In this document: piece after piece, positions 45,899 through 52,634 of the stretch | Numbering within the stretch: position 1 is the first letter of the stretch | How the letters are laid out: every line of letters begins with the position of its first letter | Source of the DNA: Pareuzebyella sediminis | GTDB lineage: Bacteria; Bacteroidota; Bacteroidia; Flavobacteriales; Flavobacteriaceae | Assembly (NCBI RefSeq): GCF_008367235.1 | Contig: NZ_VTZS01000008.1 | Span: forward strand, 1 to 64,000 | Direction of reading: 5' to 3' | DNA length: 64,000 nucleotides | Translations under genes and position numbers: made by a program | Notes under the pieces: model-generated | Seen by the model: only the letters and a program-made list of their open reading frames with translations | The model's database searches: none | What the model was told of the DNA's origin: nothing

Positions 45899-46483
45899 TT
45901 ATTCTATTTTCAATTTTGTTCCATAATAGGCATTGATGAGATAAAGCACATTAATCAAAGGTCCTATCATCAATGCTTGTTTCCAATCGATAACTCCGAT
46001 AAACGTTATTAAGAAAGTCAAAAATGTAATTCCTGAAAGTGCTATTGCAGTCCATTTAAGCCAGTGTTTTAGATAAGTGTCCGCTGAGTATAGCTTTAGT
46101 AGACCACCCAAAAAAATTAGGTTTCCGAATACAAAAATTACGGTAGCCATTTGATTGGCCATTTGGGACAATTCAAAGGATGTATTCTCATATCCACCAA
46201 GCATTATCGGATAGGTCGAAAGTAGAATCAGTTGTCCAACAGAAATTATCGTCCAACTTATTTTCTTGAGCTTAAAAGCAAAGTATAATGCACCAATCGC
46301 TATAAGGGTCATAAAAAGAAATTCAACTTTCCAATGCATACCATATATATCCCAATTTTCATTCACGTAATTATGTCGTTCCACTGGGTTTAGGGGTGCT
46401 TTACTTGATAAATAGATATAAATTCCTATCGTAATATTTATCAATATGGAACCTGATGTCCAAAATAGTTTTCCAAGTTTCAT
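45899..46483 (-). CDS. Polytopic membrane protein of unknown function
   Basis: A 194-residue protein with about six membrane helices (for example FLFMTLIAIGALYFAFKL, MATVIFVFGNLIFLGGLL, ALSGITFLTFLITFIGVI). No catalytic motif or family is recognised. It is a single-gene module between site E2 and the relic site at 46504. Confidence 0.8.
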   Translation of the reverse strand: MKLGKLFWTSGSILINITIGIYIYLSSKAPLNPVERHNYVNENWDIYGMHWKVEFLFMTLIAIGALYFAFKLKKISWTIISVGQLILLSTYPIMLGGYENTSFELSQMANQMATVIFVFGNLIFLGGLLKLYSADTYLKHWLKWTAIALSGITFLTFLITFIGVIDWKQALMIGPLINVLYLINAYYGTKLKIE

Positions 46484-46503
46484 AATATTCTGTATTAAAT
46501 GAA

Positions 46504-46690
46504 TGCCATTGACCTACTACACACGACACCTGCGAAAGCAGTGTGCGGGTTGTGGCGCTGGTATTGATTTCTACTGAAATATAGCAAAATCCGGCAACTA
46601 TGAAGTGGATATCGGTCTTACTCAACGATCCGCTTTATAGTTCTGGGGCCGCAGCACGGCATCGGTCTTTTGAGGGAGTGAAGACTTTAC
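46504..46690. repeat. Repeat copy R3 with left half of an attC-like site
   Basis: 46504-46625 closely matches 39036-39157 (site A left half plus block A). It then continues into block B (46629-46671), which is shared with R1. A small hairpin in ACACCTGC-GAAA-GCAGTGTG recurs in site A. A right arm is not clear; the remaining 46691-46979 shows no gene, though CCATTGTTGTGC near 46951 matches CACAAC at the far end of the next module. Confidence 0.65.
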
Positions 46691-46979
46691 CCCTTTTGAG
46701 TACCACAGAACCATGTAGGTGGTGCCGATATCTCGGTAACCACATCGGTTAGCAAGTGGCCAAGCTTATTATAGCTTATGATCATACCGATACTGGTGAA
46801 CACAAAAATAAGTGTGCCACATATAGAGCCTGTGCTGAACTTGATTCCGTAAGGCGGAGCAAGTTATATCAAAACAAAAAAGGTGGTTTAAGATAAAAAG
46901 GGCCTATTAATTCTCTTTGAGAGGCAGGACTATGGCTTTTCATAGGAGCCATTGTTGTGCTTTCTTTATTTTTCAAGGT

Positions 46980-47717
46980 TTATTCATTCTTCAATTTTTC
47001 ATCAATCAAAGTGATAATTTCTAAACTCTTGGTTCTATACTCTTTCAAGTGTGGGATATAATTATTGAAATACATTTCATAGATAACTTTAGCTGTATTT
47101 CTATAACCTAAATCGGTTAAGGCGTATTCTATGAAAGCATCACTATAAGCACCAGTACCTCTAAAGTCAAAATCAGCAAACCAAGGCTGTGTGTATTTTA
47201 CAACTTCTAAAAAGGAATTTGAGTTTGTAGCTAATTCCTCTAAATCAACAGAAATGTTATTCGACAAATCTAAATACAACTTATTTAATTTAATTGATAA
47301 AGAATCACTAGAAGTATTGTTTTGTTGATTGTAGTTTTGTAGCAGCTCACTGCCATTTTTTCTTAATTTAATATCTGGGAAACCGAAATTTACATATCTA
47401 CAATTTACACAGTTTAAAAAGTCTTCTCTTTTTCTTGTTTTATCTATAATTGCCAAATAATCTTTTTCTATAGATTCTGAAGAATTGACAATTTTATCTA
47501 TGTTTTTTATGTCTTGCCCTAAATCTGATTTTATGGTTGCATAAATATTATTCAACACTTTTTTTTGTTGCCGCTCTTGATTCCAATTGTTAATTGACAG
47601 AGCAATTAAAATTCCAATCACGACAAGAATAATTTCCCCAAGAGCATACTTTAGATACTTTCCAGTTTTACCTTCTGAAATTAAATTTTGTCTAATTTTT
47701 CTAAAGAATTTAATCAT
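46980..47717 (-). CDS. DUF6090-family protein, copy 1
   Basis: The 245-residue protein starts MIKFFRKIRQNLISEGKTGK and has one membrane helix near 25-45 (ALGEIILVVIGILIALSINNW), then a long helical domain. This flavobacterial family has no known function. It follows copy 2 after 19 bases in the same unit. N-terminal about 50 residues are nearly identical to copy 2 while the rest has diverged. Confidence 0.88.
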   Translation of the reverse strand: MIKFFRKIRQNLISEGKTGKYLKYALGEIILVVIGILIALSINNWNQERQQKKVLNNIYATIKSDLGQDIKNIDKIVNSSESIEKDYLAIIDKTRKREDFLNCVNCRYVNFGFPDIKLRKNGSELLQNYNQQNNTSSDSLSIKLNKLYLDLSNNISVDLEELATNSNSFLEVVKYTQPWFADFDFRGTGAYSDAFIEYALTDLGYRNTAKVIYEMYFNNYIPHLKEYRTKSLEIITLIDEKLKNE

Positions 47718-47736
47718 TGGTTGATTGGTGCCGGGG

Positions 47737-48507
47737 TTATTTTTTTTCCAATTCTTTTTCTATGATTTCAATAGTCTTTTTTAGATGATTTTCTAATGTA
47801 GGATATTGATAAGTGAACAGATTTTTGGTTGTGCCAGTATATCTCATAAGGTTATTTTCAAATTCATTTTCACTTAATAAATGATTGTTAGTACTTTTAA
47901 ATTTAGGTAATTTGGGAATTCCTATTATTTCGGCTAATCCATTTCTGTCCGCCATTGTTCTTAAAGAGCCATTCTTTTTAATATATTCTATACTGTTATT
48001 GTATTCTTGTATTACATCCTGCTCTTGATTTTTTATTCTAGAAACCAAAGGGTCTAATGCAATTAAGCATTTTCTAAGACTATCATTCCTAATGTTTTTT
48101 AAATGACCAGAGGTTTTCATTTCAGTAAGTACACTATTCTCATATCCGAATTTATAGGTATTAGAAAATACTTTGCCAAATGTTTTTGATAAATAGTCTT
48201 CTGTTATAGTATCTTGGTTACTGTCGATTAGGTTAAAAATTTTGTTTTGCCATATATTCAAAGCGTAAACATTCTCTTTGGTGTCGATAACTTGCTTCAG
48301 ATTATTAATTGCTTCGGTTTTTAGAAGTCTTAAGTATTTCTCTTGATTACCTTGTATGTTCTGTTGTTCATTCCAATTGTTAATTTGCAATGCAATTAAA
48401 ATTCCAATAACAACGAGTACAATTTCTCCAAAGGCATATTTCAAATACTTTCCAGTTTTACCTTCTGAAAGTAAATTTTGTCTAATTTTTCTAAAGAATT
48501 TTATCAT
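47737..48507 (-). CDS. DUF6090-family protein, copy 2
   Basis: A 256-residue paralogue of the next gene with the same start MIKFFRKIRQNLLSEGKTGK, the membrane helix AFGEIVLVVIGILIALQINNW and a helical C-terminal domain with little identity to copy 1. The two form a module between sites I and the 46.5-46.98 kb repeat. A strongly conserved anchor with a variable outer domain suggests ligand- or partner-specific divergence. Confidence 0.88.
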   Translation of the reverse strand: MIKFFRKIRQNLLSEGKTGKYLKYAFGEIVLVVIGILIALQINNWNEQQNIQGNQEKYLRLLKTEAINNLKQVIDTKENVYALNIWQNKIFNLIDSNQDTITEDYLSKTFGKVFSNTYKFGYENSVLTEMKTSGHLKNIRNDSLRKCLIALDPLVSRIKNQEQDVIQEYNNSIEYIKKNGSLRTMADRNGLAEIIGIPKLPKFKSTNNHLLSENEFENNLMRYTGTTKNLFTYQYPTLENHLKKTIEIIEKELEKK

Positions 48508-48530
48508 TGGTCATGGTTGGTTCACAACGG

Positions 48531-48705
48531 TCTCGTATAACCGTTAGTTAAGGGTTTATATGCGTTAATTTTCGGTTTGGCACAGACGTTAACAATTCCG
48601 AGTGGATTCGGACGTAGTCGAATCCGCCGACACGAGCGAAGCGACTGACGAACTCCAAAAAAAATAAACAATCCTGAGTAAATTGCGGTTAGCATTGTTG
48701 TAAAA
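48531..48705. repeat. attC-like site I
   Basis: Outer motif ACAACGG (48534-48540). Left arm TAACCGTTAGTTAAGG (48538-48553) pairs imperfectly with the right arm ending AATTGCGGTTA (48681-48691). The internal palindrome GGATTCG/CGAATCC (48604-48610, 48619-48625) is perfect. The 70-codon minus frame across it is not a gene. Confidence 0.55.
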
Positions 48706-48744
48706 CGTTTTTTATTTCTCCTTTTTTGGGTCATTCAATTCTTT

Positions 48745-49254
48745 TTAAGCGATTTCTTTTTTCAATTGGTCAACTTGAAATTTTATTGATTTGTTAGTCG
48801 ATTCAAGTATGGTATTTTCTTTGTTTATATTGTCAATTATTGTTTCCAATTCTGATACACTTTGCGTGATGTTAATACTGTAAATTCCTAACAACAAAGT
48901 AGAAAGTCCAAAAATAGAACTCAGAATAACACCGCCTTTGCTAAACTTATTCAACTGATTTTGTTCGACAAGGTTAACTCCTTTTGGTTTTATCTTTACA
49001 ATTGCAGATATGTCTTTTCTCGCAATTTTTACACCTGCTTCTTGAATTATCCAGATGCCACGTTTATCTCTAACTTCTATATACTCTTCAGAACTTAAGA
49101 ATTTCAAAAAGTCTTTCATTTTTTTTCTTTCTCTTAAGTTTGGCTCTTCTGGAAAATTTTCTAGAAGGAATGGTCTAATTTCTATAAATCCAAAATAATT
49201 ACTCTTCTTTTGAATGTACTTCAGTAATTCGATATGTAAAAGTTTGATTTTCAT
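48745..49254 (-). CDS. Unknown protein: winged-helix-like, membrane helix, coiled coil
   Basis: A 169-residue protein. Residues 1-75 look like a winged helix (LLHIELLKYIQKKS, MKDFLKFLSSEEYIEVRDKRG). Residues about 105-128 are a membrane helix (GGVILSSIFGLSTLLLGIY), and the remainder is a coiled coil (SELETIIDNINKENTILEST). No known function. Single-gene module between sites I and H. Confidence 0.75.
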   Translation of the reverse strand: MKIKLLHIELLKYIQKKSNYFGFIEIRPFLLENFPEEPNLRERKKMKDFLKFLSSEEYIEVRDKRGIWIIQEAGVKIARKDISAIVKIKPKGVNLVEQNQLNKFSKGGVILSSIFGLSTLLLGIYSINITQSVSELETIIDNINKENTILESTNKSIKFQVDQLKKEIA

Positions 49255-49260
49255 TCAGAT

Positions 49261-49333
49261 GTTGCCAACTATGAGTGTATGTGCCTGTAGCCTGCCGATA
49301 GGCGGCTATGGCATATACACAATGTTCTACTGC
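49261..49333. repeat. attC-like site H (short form)
   Basis: Left stem GTGTATGTGCCTGTAGCC (49275-49292) pairs with right stem GGCTATGGCATATACAC (49304-49320), with a one-base bulge and two G-T wobbles on the plus strand. GCCAAC lies on the left and GTTCTAC on the right. The loop is only 11 bases, so this is the most compact site. Confidence 0.78.
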
Positions 49334-49337
49334 GTTT

Positions 49338-50303
49338 TCATTTGTCTCTATATTCCTCAATTGTTTCATCTAACCAATTTGGATATCTATTGATTACCGC
49401 CTTTACACTATCGACAAATTTTTGAGAATACTTGTGAGTTTCGGTTGTTTTACCTGTCTTAATTGAAGTGTGATATTTTTTATCACCCTTGACTTTAAGT
49501 TTCCAAAGCACACATTTAAGTTGATGTTGATTTAACTCTAACTCTGCCTTTAGTTGTCCAAACCTATAAGGATATAAGTCGTCTGAACTTGGGATATTTT
49601 CGGTATCAACTGTTCCGGTAATCTGTCCTATTAACTTTAATGTTGGGGCTCCTTCTTTTTCCGTGAATTCTCCTTCTTTTATGAAATTCAACTGATTTGC
49701 AATTTCTTTATCTATTAGTATTTTCCCTTTTGTTGAATGCAATTCACCTTTATAACTATCCAAAATATGGATATGTCGAGGACCAACCTCTCCGATTTTT
49801 TCAATGTGTTTTACCCAGAATTCTTTTTCTTTTTGCCTTTCTGAGTCCAAAAGCTTTTGCAACTCTGGATACTTTATTTCTGTTGATTCACCTCGATAAC
49901 GATAGTAAATTGCTCCTTCTCTTAAAATTTTCGAATAGTTTGCTTTACAAACAATTGGTTTTATATCTGATTCGTTAACCCAAAAGCGTCCAAATGTCAT
50001 TTCTTCAAATTCCATTGTCACCATTCCCCAATCAATATCGTGACTAAAATACTTTTGTAGGAACTGATTTATTATAAGAGAATCGCAATCTTCAAATTTG
50101 TTGTTTTGCAAGCCGATTGGCTTTCTTGGACTATCATTAATACCAAAAATAATCTCTCCTCCACGATTATTTGCCATACCAACAATGGTCTTAATATACT
50201 TTGCGAGACTATCTCCGAATTGAAACGCCTTCTTAAATTCAATATCATAAGACTCCCTTTGTCTTAAATATCCTTTGGCATTTATTTCATATTTGAATCT
50301 CAT
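49338..50303 (-). CDS. AlbA_2/Schlafen-type domain protein
   Basis: The 321-residue protein has an AlbA_2-like domain (about 15-140) with ESYDIEFKKAFQFG, TIVGMANNRGGEIIFGIND and YYRYRGESTEI. The C-terminal half (about 200-321) contains a region like helix-turn-helix (LELNQHQLKCVLWKL). Members bind nucleic acids or ATP and often act in regulation or defence. Single-gene module next to site H; ACTGC at 49329-49333 is mirrored by GCAGT at 50322-50326. Confidence 0.82.
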   Translation of the reverse strand: MRFKYEINAKGYLRQRESYDIEFKKAFQFGDSLAKYIKTIVGMANNRGGEIIFGINDSPRKPIGLQNNKFEDCDSLIINQFLQKYFSHDIDWGMVTMEFEEMTFGRFWVNESDIKPIVCKANYSKILREGAIYYRYRGESTEIKYPELQKLLDSERQKEKEFWVKHIEKIGEVGPRHIHILDSYKGELHSTKGKILIDKEIANQLNFIKEGEFTEKEGAPTLKLIGQITGTVDTENIPSSDDLYPYRFGQLKAELELNQHQLKCVLWKLKVKGDKKYHTSIKTGKTTETHKYSQKFVDSVKAVINRYPNWLDETIEEYRDK

Positions 50304-50538
50304 TCAATTTTTGTTTCTAATGCAGTTTAGGTTTTGTTAGCTGTAGATTTATTACTCAAAGATATTTACTTAATTTAAACAGAATCATTAAGATTAAGTC
50401 ACTTTTTTACTATATTGTGATAATGGGAAACCTGAAGATCTGGGAACCCTAGCAGAGTTCTTTGAAGTTTGGCATTTAAAAGAGGTGATGGTTGTCGTGA
50501 TCAGTCATTTGATTATTAACTTAAAAAAAACATTTTTT

Positions 50539-50658
50539 ATGGAAATATTAGAAACTGTAATCGTTCATCTTACAATTGGATTTATCCTAACTTTTTTAAG
50601 CGTAACTATTATGCAAATTGGCGGTGGTGTTGGCATTGCAGGCGGGTTGGTCAACTAA
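50539..50658 (+). CDS. Small hydrophobic peptide, 39 residues
   Basis: From ATG at 50539 the peptide is MEILETVIVHLTIGFILTFL followed by SVTIMQIGGGVGIAGGLVN, a single membrane helix with a Gly-rich end. The upstream sequence is A-rich (TTAAAAAAAACATTTTTT). A terminator lies at 50732. It may be a leader-, toxin- or phage-lysis-like peptide; no family is recognised. Confidence 0.5.
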   Translation: MEILETVIVHLTIGFILTFLSVTIMQIGGGVGIAGGLVN

Positions 50659-50731
50659 CTTATGATTTGTGTCAAATTTTGAATATTATATGCTAGTGAA
50701 CTGGTTCGATGCCAGTGCCCCGCCACATATT

Positions 50732-50759
50732 AGCCATCCATTCATGGGTGGCTTTTTTT
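50732..50759 (+). terminator. Rho-independent terminator
   Basis: AGCCATCC (50732-50739) pairs with GGGTGGCT (50746-50753) with one wobble, followed by seven T. It would end a plus-strand transcript through the small ORF or the T-arm-like sequence at 50700-50723. Confidence 0.8.
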
Positions 50760-50795
50760 CTTTCACTACACCCCTAGATATACTCCTGAATTACA

Positions 50796-50990
50796 GCTAA
50801 CGGTTTAGCTATGAACAGTATGGGGCAAACTGGCACTTGCTTTCCGCCAAGCACATAGCAAAATCTTATTGTTTTGATTTATTTTTTTCTATCCAGAGCA
50901 AAATTCATAAGATTTTGCGACATCATGAAAATACGCAAACCATTCGATTAAGCCCGAAACCCGTATTGTTTATAGGTTGTGTTAGCACAG
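50796..50990. repeat. attC-like site G (long form)
   Basis: From GCTAAC (50796-50801) to GTTAGC (50981-50986). Left stem CTATGAACAGTATGGGG (50809-50825) pairs with right stem ACCCGTATTGTTTATAG (50959-50975). Three wobbles fall on the plus strand. A second inner perfect stem GCAAAATCTTAT/ATAAGATTTTGC lies at 50858-50869 and 50907-50918. Confidence 0.8.
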
Positions 50991-50996
50991 GTATTT

Positions 50997-51449
50997 TTAC
51001 TTTTTAAGAATCCTATTATTTTTTGGATTCCGGGGGTCATACAAAATTCTTAAGGAGTCATTTACTTTGATTTCATGGTGAAAGTATTGTTTATAATCCC
51101 TTTTTTCCAATATTTCTACCCCTCTTATGGCCTCTCCGCCGACAAAAAACTCAAAACTTATTAGATAGTTGTTTACCCTAGTTCCATCGAAGTCATTTAC
51201 TTTATAAGAATTTCTTTTGAGTCCAATAACTATTCCCTTTGCAACTTCTCCATTCTTTTCAAGTCGGTCAGTTTTGGACAATGTGAAATAGCCAAAAACT
51301 ATTAGTGAAATCAATAGTGTCAATAAAATCCAAAGTCCAATTTTTTTTATTTGATTTTGATTATCTAAGTCCTTTCCGCTCCTGAAATGAAATTGAAAAA
51401 ATTCGTCAGCCGCTTTTTCGTCTTTATTTTTCTTTTTGAAATTGAACAA
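50997..51449 (-). CDS. DUF3592-like membrane protein
   Basis: A 150-residue protein with a basic N-terminus, one membrane helix (KIGLWILLTLLISLIVFGYF, about 36-55) and a beta-rich domain with AKGIVIGLKR, SFEFFVGGE and RILYDPRNPKNNRI, matching the DUF3592 pattern. Function unknown. Its module is bounded by GTTAGCACA (50981-50989) and TGTGCTAAC (51469-51477). Confidence 0.8.
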   Translation of the reverse strand: MFNFKKKNKDEKAADEFFQFHFRSGKDLDNQNQIKKIGLWILLTLLISLIVFGYFTLSKTDRLEKNGEVAKGIVIGLKRNSYKVNDFDGTRVNNYLISFEFFVGGEAIRGVEILEKRDYKQYFHHEIKVNDSLRILYDPRNPKNNRILKK

Positions 51450-51468
51450 TTGGATATAACTTAATATT

Positions 51469-51607
51469 TGTGCTAACGGTTGGTGTATGATTAGGTGCGG
51501 TGGCCAGCAACTAATTTAGTAAACAAACTCAGACCCGAGAAAATTCCGAAGGAATTTTCCAAATAAGCACTTGCCAAAGCAATTAATTATACACAGTGTT
51601 AGGCAAC
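51469..51607. repeat. attC-like site F
   Basis: From TGTGCTAAC (51469-51477) to GTTAGGCAAC (51598-51607). The 25-base arms 51483-51507 (GTGTATGATTAGG ... GGCCAG) and 51570-51594 (CTTGCC ... TTATACAC) pair with few mismatches. Between them is a perfect palindrome GAAAATTCC-GAA-GGAATTTTC (51539-51559). GTTAGGC fits the classical attC R' box GTTRRRY exactly. Confidence 0.85.
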
Positions 51608-51612
51608 GTATT

Positions 51613-52419
51613 TTATTCAGTTCCTCTGTATTTCGCATATCTTGCTTTCATTTCTTGTTCAACTCCTGTACTATTTCCAAATCCTCGAATTTTCTTTAGA
51701 GTTTCTTGGTAATTAGGATGCAATCCACCATCACAAACTATCTCGTGAATTTCATTTTCAAAGACTAATACTCCACGCTGATAAATATGAATGATTAATG
51801 CTCCAGAATGATAACGCTCAATACTATTTTTTCTTGGAATATAGTTGTAGCCCATTAATCTCTCATTTGGAAATCCATATTCATCCGTCATTTGTTTAAA
51901 ATCTGAAATTATTTCTGAAGCTCCATTAATTAGCTCATCCAAACTCAATTCAATTTCACGAGTTCGCCAATCGTGATATTTGCTATTAAATTCATTATCA
52001 CGATTGAGTAATGAAAGAAATTTATCCCTTAATTTTTGATTATAGTTTTCTTTGTAATAATCCGAATAGGTGTTGAAATCCGCGCTAAATTTATCGTACC
52101 ATTCGTATTTCTTATGATATCTGAAATATCGTAATGGAACTCCACCCTTTGCTAATCGGATGGCAATCTGTTCAGCCCATTCCGAATTCTTTAGTTTTTG
52201 AGCCACCGCAAAAGCTAAATGCAAATCAGCACCAAAAGGATGATTAGTCTTTTTAAAAGCGAGCTTAAAGTTCTTTTCAGCTTCTTTATACTTTTTACCA
52301 GAATAATTCTTACGAGCTAATTCTACCAAAGGATAATATTCTGTGTATTCACAATCTTGAGCAATTGATTTTGCCGAAAAAGTCAGAATTATCAATATCA
52401 GCAGAATGTGTTTTTTCAT
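51613..52419 (-). CDS. Secreted TPR-like protein
   Basis: A 268-residue protein with a signal peptide (MKKHILLILIILTFSAKSIAQ) and a TPR-like helical pair (VELARKNYSGKKYKEAEKNFKLAF, then LHLAFAVAQKL). A long helix-rich domain follows. The C-terminal 80 residues (MGYNYIPRKNS, LIIHIYQRG) resemble no known family. Its module is bounded by perfect inverted repeats GTTAGGCAAC (51598) and GTTGCCTAAC (52422). Confidence 0.78.
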   Translation of the reverse strand: MKKHILLILIILTFSAKSIAQDCEYTEYYPLVELARKNYSGKKYKEAEKNFKLAFKKTNHPFGADLHLAFAVAQKLKNSEWAEQIAIRLAKGGVPLRYFRYHKKYEWYDKFSADFNTYSDYYKENYNQKLRDKFLSLLNRDNEFNSKYHDWRTREIELSLDELINGASEIISDFKQMTDEYGFPNERLMGYNYIPRKNSIERYHSGALIIHIYQRGVLVFENEIHEIVCDGGLHPNYQETLKKIRGFGNSTGVEQEMKARYAKYRGTE

Positions 52420-52421
52420 AT

Positions 52422-52459
52422 GTTGCCTAACGTAGGAATATGATCATTGATGATATTCC
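52422..52459. repeat. Right boundary of the cassette-like array
   Basis: GTTGCCTAAC (52422-52431) mirrors the end of site F. Directly after it is a hairpin GGAATAT/ATATTCC (52435-52441, 52453-52459). No further site of this type was found to the right. Confidence 0.55.
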
Positions 52460-52565
52460 CATTATCTCCCTAAGATAGTAAAAGCCTTCAACTCTTAATA
52501 AATAAGCACCATACAAACCTAGTGCACCTAGAAAAGGGCTTGGTCTCTCCGTACATAGTTGAGGG

Positions 52566-52590
52566 CGTACCACTGCGCATAGCGACCGAT
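52566..52590. repeat. Divergent copy of mosaic-repeat tail (R5)
   Basis: CGTACCACTGCGCATAGCGA resembles the tails at 39182 and 54168 (CGTACCACCGG, TAGCGA, CGAT). It lies between the array and the GH29 gene. Confidence 0.45.
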
Positions 52591-52634
52591 GGGAACCCTT
52601 GCCCATTCAAAATAGCAAAAGGGAATGGCATACG

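Larger units (their letters stand above)
50336..50801. repeat. Module bounded by perfect 10-base inverted repeats
   Basis: GTTAGCTGTA (50336-50345) and TACAGCTAAC (50792-50801) enclose 446 bases with a plus-strand small ORF, a tRNA-T-arm-like sequence and a terminator. This is the only array module whose content reads on the plus strand. Confidence 0.6.

Noticed and set aside
45758-46012. Plus-strand frame of 84 codons
   Set aside because: It is translation of site E2 running into the antisense of a membrane-protein gene.
48522-48734. 70-codon minus-strand frame
   Set aside because: It spans attC-like site I, and its codons follow the palindromes of the site.
40058-51607. Explaining the intergenic inverted repeats as rho-independent terminators
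   Set aside because: Stems have A-C mismatches in the sense RNA, spacers are long and no T-tract follows; the pattern fits DNA-level folding better.
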